From: Tubiluchus corallicola | Taxonomy: Eukaryota > Priapulida > Priapulimorpha > Priapulimorphida > Tubiluchidae | Reading direction: 5' to 3' | NCBI GenBank assembly: GCA_030141605.1 | Contig: JAQGDQ010000001.1 | Location: forward strand, 1 to 62,000 | Length of the DNA: 62,000 nucleotides | Shown here: positions 17,543 to 31,600 of the stretch, piece after piece | Layout: every line of letters starts with the position of its first letter | Position numbering within the stretch: position 1 is the first letter of the stretch | Notes under the pieces: model-generated | The model's database searches: none | Seen by the model: the letters and a program-made list of their open reading frames with translations, nothing else | What the model was told of the DNA's origin: nothing | Position numbers and translations under genes: made by a program

Positions 17543-18097
17543 TTTACTTTGATACGAGTTCAGCCGTTATTAATAGATGTAATACAAGATTCGACTACAA
17601 TTTAAAATCTTTTCCGTTAAAAAAATGTCATAGCATAGTTGTGTCCAGTTTTTGCTTGATTGCTTTTGTGTTTACTTGTCTCGACGGCTGAATTCTTTTA
17701 TTTTGAATTTCGCCTAATATCTGCCTAATATCTACATGATGATGATAAAAACTTTATTGGGTTCGTTAGGTTTAGCAAAAATTAGCAAGCAGTGATTAAC
17801 TGTAACATGCTTTGTAGTTTTTAAAAGTTTTGTTTTACAAATTTTGCTCAAAAAATTTAAAACTAATTTTACATAATTATTATTCTTCAATTTTATTTTA
17901 AATCGTAGGCTTTGTTTGCTTGAGAATTGTTGAGATTTGTTGTCATTAGCAACATAATTTGTGCGCTCTAAATGTCTACAACAGACGGAATGAAATTGTG
18001 GAAAATAGAAGAATTTTTGGGACCTGTAAATACGAAAAGCATTTCTGAATGACTATTTTCAGATTATTACTTTCAACTTTAGTAAACTATTAGTGGT
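17543..18097. promoter_or_regulatory. Divergent promoter interval CISD3 / SPAG6 with RFX X-box
   Basis: The start codons of CISD3 (17542, minus) and SPAG6 (18098, plus) are 555 bp apart and divergent. At 17939-17953 lies GTTGTCATTAGCAAC, two inverted half sites (GTTGTC and AGCAAC) with a 3-bp spacer, fitting the RFX X-box consensus. It lies about 145 bp upstream of the SPAG6 ATG. RFX factors control ciliary genes in animals. No TATA box was assigned, and transcription start sites are unknown. Confidence 0.6.
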
Positions 18098-19657
18098 ATG
18101 GCATCGAAACAAATTGTATTAGGTAGGATTAATAATGACTGTCACTGCAGAATTATATTAATTATGCTCGAAACTCGTTTATTTACTGAAAACCTGTGAG
18201 GTAGATACAATCATTTATGAATATTGTAAATTAAATATTACAATAAAATTTTACCAAATTGGGTATGTGAGGTAAAGATACAATGCGTGTGGAATCAACA
18301 CAAAATCAAACAAACAATGAACAGTCTAGTACAAACTTATTCGGTATGATCTAGGTATAAATACACATAATTAGCAAATACTCATGTTGCTGGCGACTAA
18401 AATTAGGCGACTAAATCGCAGTCATTTGACAGTTTTTAAAATGTTCTGTACAAATTTGTCAATTTTACACTAATATGATGGTTTTACTTGAGCAAAGTAG
18501 AAACCATTTTCAGCATTTACATTATTTTGATAGTATTTTGACAAAAACAATTTCCTTTTGTTTTTGAAGAGACCACATTGGAAGACAATGATGATGTTTC
18601 ATTGTTTGTAACATAGGTGCAACTTAAATTTGAAAAATTTGTTCTTATTTTATTTGTATTATTTCTGTAACCAGGGGGGTTCAAGTATCCTCTTTTTTCT
18701 ATCAATTTTTTACTGCATGTCCAAAGGTTGTAAAATGAGTATGTTTTTAAAAATTACAAAAGTTATTGTTGGTTTCTTCATAAATAGTTATGGATTTGAA
18801 CAAAGATCTGCTGATTGATAACACTAGTTTATGCCACTAGTCACCCTAATATTGGTGGATCTATAGACCTATATGATACACCTATTAAGACTATTTATTC
18901 TTTGTTTTAGTTTTTGAACAGTATCAGAAATCTCGAACATATTTTGTTCAAACAGTTGCTGAGCTTGCATCAAGACCACAAAATATAGAGGCTTTACAGA
19001 ATGAAGGTTAGTTTGTGTTTTTATGTGGCTGAAATAGTAGTAGCAATTATATAAAATATGGAAGTTTGAAATGTGTCAGGTGATGAGGTCCCTCAATCAG
19101 ACCTTATTTGCTAATATGTGACATTGTACGCAGTGATAGCAATCCAAATTAGTTAGCCTAATAAATATTACTGTTTGTTGCACTATGTACACATTTTATG
19201 CGTATATTAATTTGAAAATAATAAATCTTCTGAGCTTTGTACCTACCTGAAAGTTAATACGTGAATGGTTACTATAGGTGTGATGCCTTTGCTGAGACCA
19301 CTGCTGTTAGATTCTGTGCCAATGATTCAGCAGACTGCTGCAGTAGCTTTAGGACGATTGGCTAATCACAGCGATGATTTGGCTGAAGCTGTTGTCAAAG
19401 GAGATATTCTTCCCCAGTTAGTGCAGTCACTAGCACAACAAAATGTAAAGTTCATGGTGTCCATGTTTTTTTTACATGCTAAATCATACGTCCTATTGCG
19501 AGGTTTATCCTATTTCATTTGTTTTATTTAGTTTTTTGTTCTTTTGTTTGTTAGTCTGTTTTTGTTATTTTCATTCACTGTCATCACTGTTGTTGTCATT
19601 TGTCTGTTTCTTGCTTGTTCTTTTACAGCGATCATCATCGTCATCATCATGATCATT

Positions 19658-19692
<35 letters not shown>

Positions 19693-22600
19693 TACTTTTG
19701 TCATTTTGTTGTTGTTGCTGTTACCATTATCATTGCTGTTGTTTTTTGGTGGTGCCATGGTCATTGTCAATGCTGCTGTTGTTGTTGTTCTTGTTGTGTT
19801 TGTTTCTTGCTTGCTGTTTTTGTTGTCCTCATCATCATCATCATCATTGTCGTCTTCATTGTTGTTGTCATTGCTATATTTGTTATTTTGCAATGACTGT
19901 TTTTATTGTTGTTGCCATTACCGTTGTTGTTGTTGTCTTGTTGCTGTTGCTATTGTTGTTAACTGTCGTCATTGTTACTGCTGCTGCAGTTACTGATGTT
20001 GTTGCTGTTGCTTTTGTTGTTGTTTGCCTCTTTTTGCTGTTTTTGATATCACCATCATGTTTTCTTCATCGTCATCATTACCATCATCATTGTCATTGCT
20101 GTCATCATTGTTACATTTGCTGCTGTTGTTGCTGTTCTTATTGCTGTTTCCGTTACTATTGTCGTTGTTGTTATTGCTATTATTGTGTAATGAGATATAG
20201 AAATGGTCTCTTTTCTGTCTAGTGCCCAATTTTCCATTACTAGGCTTTCCTAGTACAAAATTTTCCCTGTACCATATTTTCTTAGTACCAAAGCTTTTTA
20301 TATCACAGTTTCTTAGTACTAAACATTCCTGTTATCATATTTTTCTTCTAACAAACATTCCCTAAAACCGATTTTCCTAGTACGAAAATTTTTTTGTGTT
20401 GTGCCTGAAGATCATAGTACTGAATTTACCTGTACCAAAATTTCCATGTGCTAAAAATTCCTTATACCAAGTTTTGCCAATACCAAACTTTCTTTGTACC
20501 AAATAGACCTATACCAAACTTGCCTTTACCAAACTTAGCTTGTACCAAACCTTCCTAGATTCATTATACTTTACTGAAAACTTAACAAAGAATTAACCGA
20601 CATTCTTCAATTATCAAAAAGAATTCAGTTGTAGTGACTAGTAAATGTGCTATTTACAGAGAATTTGTTTCAAACAGTATGTGACATGTTGGTATGGGAC
20701 ATTTGGGCATCAATAAAATTTAATGTTGTACCTTATTTTTTATTTTTCTTTATTAAATTTTAATGACTTGCTACAATATCGTAACTCTCAGAACATTTTT
20801 TTAAGAATCATCGCTTCATCAAAGCAGAATAATGCAGTAATATATATACATGATATTATAACAATTGAAACCAGTCACTTGACTTTCCACTTGCTGGTTT
20901 TTTCTTAATTCACTATTTTGTGTATAGCTTTTAAAATGAATGAAGCAGAAGAAGACACTGCAAGTTTACATCAGCATTTTATTAGATCATGACAGCATTT
21001 TATTTCAAAAATATCTAGTGAATCACAAAATTGTAAGTAACAGAAATGTGCACCACAAAAAAATCTATTCATGCGAAAATTTAGCATCAGTACCACTACT
21101 ACAGCAGTTTAACTAGTATTATAGCATAATATTGTATTCAATGAACAGGTACTTTGTGTGATTTAGAGGAAACCGAGCCAGTATCCATTGTTTAGTTCAT
21201 TAATCACTTAATTATAATAACCAACTCCAACATGACTAGCTGGCAGACCAAATGTCTCGATCGTGTTCAAGTGCCTAGGCTGCACCCAATTTTCTTGTGT
21301 TCAGATGACTGTGCCCAAATTTCCTGTCTACAGTTTCACAATATCTTTTTAAAAACCGTGGCATTTTTGCTATATTGGTTGTGGTTTGAAGATGATGAAT
21401 TTAATTTAGCCGAAATGTCATGGTTGTTCATAAAGATGTTTGGGAAACAAACTTGGACACTTGTTTCTCTATACATTTTATATGTTCTTGGATACAAAAA
21501 TTACACATTATCTTTTCATCCAGTCAGTGTTTTAATAATGTGTAACAATTTGCTTATCTTGTTTTGTAGAAATTTTACAAAACTGCGGCTGCTTTTGTCC
21601 TTCGTGCTGTTGCTAAGCATTCACCTGAACTTGCTCAAAAAGTAGTTGAGTGTGGAGCTGTAAATGCTCTTGTGGTTTGCTTAGAAGAATTTGATCCCAG
21701 AGTGAAAGAGTCTGCTACTTGGGCACTTGGCTACATTGCTAGACACAATGATGGTAAGCACTTAATCTAGGTAACTATATACTTTACTTATTACGTGCAG
21801 ATGTTTATGACCAACAGTTCATTGCATAACATTTTAATATGATTTAATTCACACCCTTACAAATGAAAAGTGAAGCATTTATAATTTCCTTTTTATGTGT
21901 TGATGTAAGATGACGTGACATGCTGCCTTTGAAATATTTCTTTTGTTGTGGTTGAAAACCTTGTTTTGCAAACTGTCAAATTTCTTCTTTAAAAACACCA
22001 GTTAATTGATAGTCACATACTCAAAATTAATAAATGATGCTGTAACTTTGGCAAATTTGTTTCCTTTAAAGGTCAGCTGATTTCTTAAATGTGATGGGTA
22101 GGAGTGAATGTCAAAGGTTTGAGTTTTTTAGTTAGAATTCAATTCAAACCTAAAATTATAGATTTGAATTATTCTGTGCTTCAACTACATATGTTCTCTA
22201 TTGTTGAATCGTCGGAAACATTGTGCAATCAGCACAGTTTGGCTGCTACTTCCATGTACAATTTTTGGACAAATTAATTTGTGTTTTTACTGCAGAACAA
22301 AATCAAGTACTATGCATGAAACGCTTTTTATTAGTGATTCAAACATTTGTTAAAAAATCTTTGAAACCAAATTCAAATTTGATTAGGATTGGAAAATGAT
22401 GAAATTAGGTTTGATTCGAATTCGAAAGTTACAAATTTGCAATTCGGCTTGAATCATTTTCTGGTAGAGAATGCTCACCCTTAATGATGGTCTGCTTGTT
22501 AGGAAGTCTGAAACTTGTGCAGAAAAGAAAAGAAACTCTAAAATGAACTTTTATGCTTTCGTAGGTGTACGTATAAAAAATAACCATTTTGTATTTTGTC

Positions 22601-25600
22601 TTTTCAAGTTTTATGTCGCTATAGGTGGACAAAAAAATCATTGTTTTGCATTTTTTTGTTTTCAGCCTTGGCTCAGTCTGTTGTTGATGCCGGTGCCATC
22701 CCATTGTTTTTACTCTGCCTTCAGGAGCCAGAACTTTCACTGAAGCGAATAACAGCATCTGCTCTGAGTGATATATGCAAGCACTCACCGCATTTGGCTC
22801 ATACTGTGGCAGATGCAGGAGCTATTGGCTATTTGACGCCATATGTACTCAGCAATGACTGCAAGCTCAAGGTAAGTACAGTACGTATATAAGTAACTTC
22901 AGAGTTTAAAGCTGGCTGTTCAAAAACATATTCGTAAATCACAGGTTTTGTAATATAAGTTCCGAACTTCATTTACAATAAGCATGATTCACTGAGTAAG
23001 TATAGATTATTTTTCTGCAATGTTCTGTTTTCTGCAAGCTAAAGTAAAATTATCAACTTCAAGTTATATATAGTGTCATTTGCACTTGAATAATTTTAAT
23101 ATGCTGGTAAGTCATAATATTTGTATTTGTAAGAAATTTGCCACTATTGTGCCACTATTTTAAGCTATTTTAATCTTGGTTTTGTTTATTGTTTCACTAC
23201 TGTTTTAGCGACAAGTATTTTCGGCACTCAGTCAAATGGCAAAGCATTCTGTAGATTTAGCAGAGAGAATTGTTGAAGCTGAAATATTTCCTGCTGTGTT
23301 CAACAGTCTAAAGGATCCAGATGAATATGTGCAGAAAAATATTGCGACACTTATTCGTGAGATAGTAAAGCATACTCCAGAGGTACTATTACACTACGTA
23401 TAATAATACGTATATCTACATATATAGTCAATTATCCTCAGTCAATCTTGGAAACTCTATTCTGAAGTTTGCGTTGCAACATACTTTCATATGGTTGAAA
23501 TATTTGGTAAAATTAAGCTCTTGTAATAATTAAAAACAGTTTTACTTTGTGTAGCTAGCTCAACTTATTGTGAATGCTGGTGGTGTGGCAGCCATTATTG
23601 ATTATGTTGGAGACAGTCGTGGTAATGTTCGTTTGCCAGGAGTAATGATGCTAGGATACGTGGCAGCTCATACAGAAACTCTAGCAATGGCTATCATTTT
23701 ATCTAAGGTAAAAAGATTTTGCTTCAAGTTAAGCTGGTTATAAAGGATGTTAATGACAAGACTGAAAAAACTTATTAAAATTTCACGAAAAGGAAATTGA
23801 TAATGATGTGAAGCAGTACATATTAAGTAGATTTGTGTATCAAAGTGATGTTGGTCTGATTTCATAACTATGAGATATTCATAAGGTTATTATCAAAAGC
23901 ATTAGGTCATAAACCTAATAAACATAAATCACTGTAATGATGCCATGCTGAGCTCATAAGCATGGGATCACTAATATATGAGCTCACTGAGTGATTAGAA
24001 GCCTGATGTCAGTATGAACTCAGACTGATGAACTCATACATACCTCATGACATGTAAGCATACTTAGAGCAATTTGTTCTGTCTAGGTAGTTGTATGAGA
24101 TCACAAATTGTTTAAGCAGTTGTTACAGTAACTGTAATAACAGTAGAATTTGAAGCCAACCAAAAATCCATGAATCAGCAAGATGACATGTCTGAATTTA
24201 AACCATTATAAGCTCATAAGCATGGGGTCACTAATATATGAGCTCACTGAGTGGTTAGAAGCCTGATGTCAGTATGAACTCAGATTGATGAACTCATACA
24301 TACCTCATGACATGACATCAGCATGAGGTCTCTGTGAGGTCATTACTTCAGCTGAGCATTCTGTAAAGTCATGAGGTCAGTATGATTTAAAGATGTGGTA
24401 TCAGGTTTAGCTCAGGATGAATTAATGATTTTGATCACGTTTTGTGATCATGCATGAGCTCACAGTGACTTCAGTATGACATCAGATTCTACATACAGCA
24501 CTAAGAACTTTATAGAGCCCCCTTGACTTAACATGCAGTTAGCATAGTTTCCAAATGCAGTTTAGGTACTATGGAAAATGGCTGCCCCAACTTCATTGTG
24601 GAACCATGCAGTGCCCCGTCTTCGGTGCCAACAAGCTTGTCTCTGATTTGTAGATTTAGTATCCGCCACATTGGCTCGGGAAAATTGGGTGCGACAATTT
24701 TGGTACCAGGCACTTGGGCGTGAGACATTTGGGTGCCAGTGCTGACTCACAATTTGCATCGACCACATAAGAAATGCATTATTTCTGTACTGCATTAAAA
24801 ATCATGCTGCCCATTAGGCTAAAATTTTTGTGGGAATCCTCGTCCATTGCCTGATTTATACTTCCTTTTAAAATAGCTAAAGTTTTTTTAAGAATTATTA
24901 TTGTGAGTATGATCTTGTAAAACTGTAAATATATACATATATAATGCAAAATTAACCAAGCCATTGTTGGAATCTAACCTAATCTGACAGAATGTTGTCC
25001 TGAGGATCATTGTTATTTGGGAGTATTGTAGCTAAACTTCTAGCTTTTTTAAGCATATATTAAATCTAGATGGCAATGCAGCAGATTATTAGATCATTGA
25101 AAGTGTGTGGTAGCGTAATTTCTTGATAGAACTCAGAAGGAAAATTTATTTTTGCTAATCATACGATTTTCAGAGTAGTTAATCATATTATTCATTTTCA
25201 AATACATTTTGCTATTTTTATTTGTACGGACAGGGTACTTTGTAATTGATCAGACTTATGGTGCATGGTGGTATATGGTGCACAATATATATATATATAT
25301 CAAGGACTACTATACAACAGGACATGCACGCTCAGATCTCTGAATCGGCTAGCAGAGGCGATCTATTTTTAACATTTAGTGCTAATAATTTGGACATATT
25401 TACCCCCCATGGTGACCTATAGCATGCCACAATACACATAGAACATATTCCTCATTCATCTAGTAATTTAAAAACAGTGGTACCTATGATATCCCCTCCC
25501 CCCCAAAAAAACACACCATATCTGCAACTCATTGTGTCCCGAAGATTACCTGTCACTTTCTCTAGAGAATAAACAGACTGCACCATTTTGTCAGGACTAT

Positions 25601-28600
25601 ATAAACTCATTCATAGGTTCCTCTGTGTAAATTAGAATACATGAAATTATTGCACTCACCATTTTGCAGAGATGTTTGCGACAATTAGTCGGCTAGTCGC
25701 GCCTTCTTAATGGAGGTCTGGTAAAGGGCTGAGTTCTGCTGGTGATCCTTCTCCAAATTGTGTAGTCCATGCAGCAGTACATTCGCCAGGCGGCTCAGAG
25801 CATTTCTTGAAAATTCTCCAAAATCAAAGTAGGCATTGATTATGGACAGGATGTTCATGAGCTTGTTGCGGCAGCAGACTGTGTGAGTTGACTTCTTCAC
25901 AAAACACAAGCCAGTTGTTACGAATTCGAACGTGAATGTGTGGGGCACTGTAAGACCTCCCCTAGACACTTCTTCAATGAACATTTTCATTTCCTCAGAA
26001 AGGAGAGGCTCATCCTCGGGAAAAGAAATGTCATTTTGGCACTTACTCTCCAACCAACCTGCGACATATGCACACGCGTTCAGTTCAGTTTTGGAAAGAG
26101 TCTCGTCAACACAAATCTCCATAATTTTGGCATCCTCGAAATCAATCCCCTTGCATGTGTGCAACTGGATTTCGGATGATGTGTCTGTGTCCACAAACTC
26201 CAGGAATGATGCAGATAAACGCGCCAGTCTCCGCTTGAATGCTGAACAGACATCTCCAGCTTGCATGAATGCATTGGCCCCCCTTGACTGCCTGTAAACT
26301 GAGAACTCACCCTCTATTCTGTCACTCTGAAGTTCACGCAATAATACGTAGTGAAATCCAACAGAAAACAAGTGCCTACAGATTGCGAGGAGTCCCTCCG
26401 TGGTCTGAATCAAAGCTTTTCGCGTATCATGTGTCAGGCATTCAATTCTATTTGGTTCGTGTCCTGATTCGGTTTGCTTAAACAGAGTCAACAACGACTG
26501 AAGAGTATCAGATGTATCTTGTTGAACAGATCGATCAGGGTCTCTCATCCTCGTGTCTTGACCTCTGGCAGAAACATTTACCACATTCCACCAGCGTAGC
26601 ACTTGCTGAATGAATTCTGCAGTGTCCTGGGCTCCTCGAAGTCTCAGCGATGCAACGATACGATCGTTGAACACCCTCAGGACATGTTGCACATTCTGGA
26701 GCTGAAGTTTCGATGGGAAGACTGCAGAATATGTCAAAGGTGTTGACTTCAGCACATTGTCTTTCTCAGCTTTGTAAAGACTTTTTACTTCAGCACATGA
26801 GCCAACAGTTTTCTTGTCAAGCGATAATCTCTGACATTTCTCCGTGATCCAGTTGTTCCTGATACATTTCAGAATGTGGATGGTATCATACAACAGGAAC
26901 CACGCTCGTGTATTTTCCAGGGGATGTTCAGCCTCCCAGTCTGTTCGTCTGGTAAACAATTTGCAGTATTGTTGGTTGATCTTGTGGTTGTCCGTCATGG
27001 ACCCTAAAACAGTTCCTCCCAAATTCTCAACCACTGTAGCAGCCTCCTTCACGATCAGCTTGTGAACGGGGGTCACTGATATCATCACGCTGGGGCCACC
27101 ATGTAGACATTTAGCCATCACACATAGCATTGATGTAGCTTTACTGTCTGGCTCGTTTTTTGCCATGCCATTTAGCACACCCCCTGAAAAAGCCACTGTT
27201 GGACGTATTTTCACTTCATCCACCAATAGCATACAGTGTTTCTGCTCAGAGCTTTTCACTTTCTGAAATGTTTTACCTAGCACCTTGTCAATATCTGTCG
27301 ATGAAATAACTGACTGCAGCTTTTTTTTGCTGGGTAACACTAAAAAGTGACGCAGTTGTTCGTAATTGCAATGGGGAAATGACTCTATTGCAAAGCAATA
27401 ATCAGACACTGTGAAAGTCTTATCACTTAATAGTCGAAGCTGTCGTGTTAGAAATTTGAGCTTCTTGGCTTTAGCATTAACACTAGGAGATTGTTCTCGA
27501 TTTTGAGCTAGTTCAAGTTCACTTTGTTGACAATATCATCAACATGATGAATGTGGTTGACAACAGAATTCACAACCGCGAAAAACTGTGAGTAAGAGGA
27601 CAGCCCATTGTTCGGACTGAGGATTTTACTTAATGGCACACTGATCCCGTTTTTGAAAGCATACAGAGTAAGAGGGGAACACAAGGTAGGCTTATTGTGA
27701 ACAATAATTGAGATATAACATTGACTGTGGTCCTCTTCCATGAACATGCACACAAATTTGTCTTGTGTGCGAGATATAATGAGGTTCTGATACGTCTTAT
27801 GCAGGTCTTTCTCAGGAGTGAATTCATTGAGAGAAGTTATTTTATCCTTTTTTAAAGAAATAATTCAGCTGCTGGTCCTCAGTTTTTGGAGGGCGAGGTG
27901 GTGGCTTTGGAGTGGGCAAGCATGATGTTGGAACGTTGAAAATACTGGGTGGATCCACTGGCCTGGTGTGACCACCTGGAATTTTGACCATTTGAGTATC
28001 CGATGGCCAATGCTTTTCGCAAATGAAAAATTTCGTTGGATCAACAACAAAGCCTTCGCGTGGGGGAAGAACACTTAGCCATTTCTGTTTTTCTACATGA
28101 TCTCTTGGCAGTCTGAACACACGACACTTCTCCGTGTCATAGTTACCTTTGCATTTTACAACACCACACTTGTTAGGCATTCTGCTGAGCACAGATGTAT
28201 AAAATCCACGAGAAATTTTGAAAATAATCCACAAAGAAAGAAACACAAACACGAAAACAACGCTTCACTTGACTTTGAACAATGACACATTAACAATGAC
28301 AAAGCACTACTTCCGGTAAAACACACTTATGCCTAAAGTAGTGCGCTATTTAAGAAGTAAAAATGAACACTAATTTCCTTTGATACATAAAATAAACAAT
28401 TGGTACTTTTCTCTCGTAATGTAAAGAACCAATTAAATGAAAAATAATACTCGCTATCTACCGATCCGCCCATTCTTTAATTTCCAAGATCACTACTCTC
28501 TAAAGCGCACTATTTATAGATTACGTTCATACAAGTATTGATCGCCTCCGCTGGCGGAATCAGAGATCTGAGCGTGCACGTCCTGTGTATAGTAGTCCTT

Positions 28601-31600
28601 GATATATATATATATTATTGCATGTAAAATTGCCTATAAAATATTGACATTGTTAGACAGCAGTGTAGTACTAGCTTGTTATATGGAAATTTGGGAGTAT
28701 TGTAGGACTAGCACTGTTATTATGGAATAGGATGTATGTAGTTAGTACTATAACCAGTTTCAAAAATATATTTTATATTTCAGGGAGTACAAGAACTGGC
28801 AAATGCACTTGATGAAGAACAAGAAGATCATATCAATGCTGCTACTGTTTGGACACTTGGTCAGATTGGTCGCCATACGCCTGTTCATGCAAAAGCCTTA
28901 TGCGAAGCGAATGTGTTACCAAAGTTACTACAGTGTTTTATAAGTGATAAAAGCTCAGAGGATCTGCAGACAAAGGTATATCGAAAATCTTTGAAAATAA
29001 CAATAATGCTACAAATCTCACAACCAATACCATTGTGCACTATCGTCTGCTCGTCAAACACTACTCGCACTGCTTATTGATGTCTTTGATATTGTAGTTG
29101 TGGTTGGTCAAGAATAACAGCAATAAAATTAAAAATCAAAAATTTGTTAAACTAAAATAAACATGCTTTGTTTAGCAACCTTCACTGCCACCCATGGGGG
29201 ACAGTACATTTTGGCTCTGGAAAATTGGGTGCGGCAATTTTGGTACCAGGCACTTGTGCGCTGGCTCACGTGGGCGTGAGACATTTGGGTGCCAGTGCTG
29301 ACTCACAATTTGCATCGACCACATAAGAAATGCATTATTTTTGTACTGCATTAAAAATCATGCTGCCCATTAGGCTAAAATTTTTGTGGGAATCCTCGTC
29401 CACTGCCTGATTTATACTTCATTTTAAAATAGCTAAAGTTTTTTTTAAGAATTATTGTTGTGAGTATGATCATGTAAAACTGTAAATATATATATATATA
29501 TATATATGTAATGCCAAATTAACCAAGTCATTGTTGGAATCTAACCTAATCTGACAGAATGTTGTCCTGAGGATCATTGTTAGTACAACTTAATAGAACT
29601 ACAGTAGCAAAATATTTATTTATTCTAATAAATGTTTAAAATGAACAGCTATTCTAATATCTAAAAGGTAAAAAACAATTTACTTTTGGGAATTCACAGA
29701 ATAACTTGGTTCAAGAACCTGTAAGCTTTCAAACCCAATTTTTTGTAAGTGTGTTTATCTATAGCTAGAACTGTGAGATTGAGAATTTCTGGACAATATC
29801 CAGTTTAATCATGGAAACATGCCTCATGTGAATTTACATGTGCTTCTTTCTCATGCACTTAAAAGCTATTTTTTGTTCTACAGGCAAAAAAAGCTCTCAA
29901 GAATGTCTTAGAGAAGTGCACACATTTACCTGCTTTAGATCCCTTATTGCATGATGCACCACCTACCATTCTAAAGCATGTTATTGCACAGTATAGTAAG
30001 GTAAAGCTCTGGTTTTCTGTTTCGAGTTTATGTGCATTTTTTGTAGGAATTTTATTTATATACAGAATGTTTTTGGTTTAATCCATTGCTCGATTTTTGA
30101 TTTGTGCTTAGATTGTTTTTATCTTCTTGTGTACCACTGTTTGTTAATTAAATAAATTAAATGCTAAAGCACTGTCTGGGTTTGCAGTATACTGCAATTA
30201 ATACTGGTCATTATTAGCATATAGTACGTTATGTATCTTATAGATTAATTATAGCAAGAGTTAGAAGTTCGTGTAGGGGTTTTTTGTAGCTTTACAAAGT
30301 ATTACTTTCTGTTTTGCATTTGTTCAGTGTATGTATCAATTTTTTAGCAGTCAGCTTAGACATTGTTCCCTATAAACAGTGAGGGTACTGTTCTGCTTGT
30401 ATACTACTATTTAGTTGTTTCTGGCAAAACGCTAGCACGAGATGACTAACTTCCTATTATTCCCATGATGGGAAGAAATGTACCAATGTTGGGGCAGCAT
30501 TTACAAGAGTTGATCACAGGGTAAAAGCGGAAATCTTTGAATATAAACATTTGTCTTTAGGAGTTTGTGAAACATATTTCTTGAAAATTTTTGACAAAAT
30601 AACTTTAATAAAACATGGTAGATGTTTTGAGCTTTTGCTGTGTTATAGTTTAGTACCTCTTTCAGCTCTACTACTCTTTTTCTTCAGGTTCTACCACACG
30701 AGAGCAAAGCTCGTCGGTTATTTGTAACGAGTGGAGGATTGAAAAAAATACAGGAATTGAATCCTGAACCGGGCTCATCCTTGATGGAACTTGTTAATGC
30801 AATTAATAATTGCTTTCCAGAAGAAATTGTTAGGTAAGCATATTCAAAGCAATTTGTTCTGTCTAGGTAGTTGTATGAGATCACAAATTGTTTATATTTA
30901 AACAAATGTATATATTTGAAATATTGCCACATCTTGTATACAGCCAATATTTGCAGTCTTGCAGACATAGTCTGTGGGATGCTTCTGATGCAGGAACACA
31001 ATCTTTTACTTAAAATGTAAATATTTTGCTCAAAAAAATAAATTTAAAGTTTAAATGCATTCCTCTCTTTATTAGCAAAAATAGCAAACCTGTTTCACAT
31101 TCTAATATTAGTCAAAGTTGCAAGTTATAACGTAAATGTTATCTGTTTTGGGAGGCATATATGCATACAAAAAATGTCCTTATGTCACATGTTGTCCCAG
31201 TTTGTCCCTTTGGGCTGAAATACTCATACTAATAAAAACCATACTAATAATAATAATAACTACTAATAAAATTTGGCAGCGGTTTGTCTAGGCATTTGTG
31301 CATAATTATAGAGCTAATGCGGGCGATCTCATTCTATCAATAGGCATGCTGCTATAAAGATGAGATTTACTGATTCATGCAGCAGCATTGCTGGCTGCTC
31401 CGAAGTCTTCCAGCCTACAGTATAAATATTTCAAGTGCCACATAATAGTTTGAAAGTTTTAAGTGTTACCATACTGACCTAGGTTCGTTGCTAACGTGTT
31501 CATGTCGTAATATCTTATGCGACACTTCTCAGTTTAGTTACTTTATAGCGCTCATAAGCTCTTAAGCAACTTCAGACATAAGTAATACTTAGATGCATGA

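Noticed and set aside
19528-20237. Open frames rich in Val/Ile/Leu/His on + and Asn/Asp/Met on -
   Set aside because: Translations of triplet repeats inside SPAG6 intron 3; all six frames stay open for the same reason.
27842-27860. Programmed -1 frameshift at TTTAAAAAAGG in the transposase
   Set aside because: A -1 shift leads to another stop; the continuing frame needs the other shift, so a mutation or intron is more likely.
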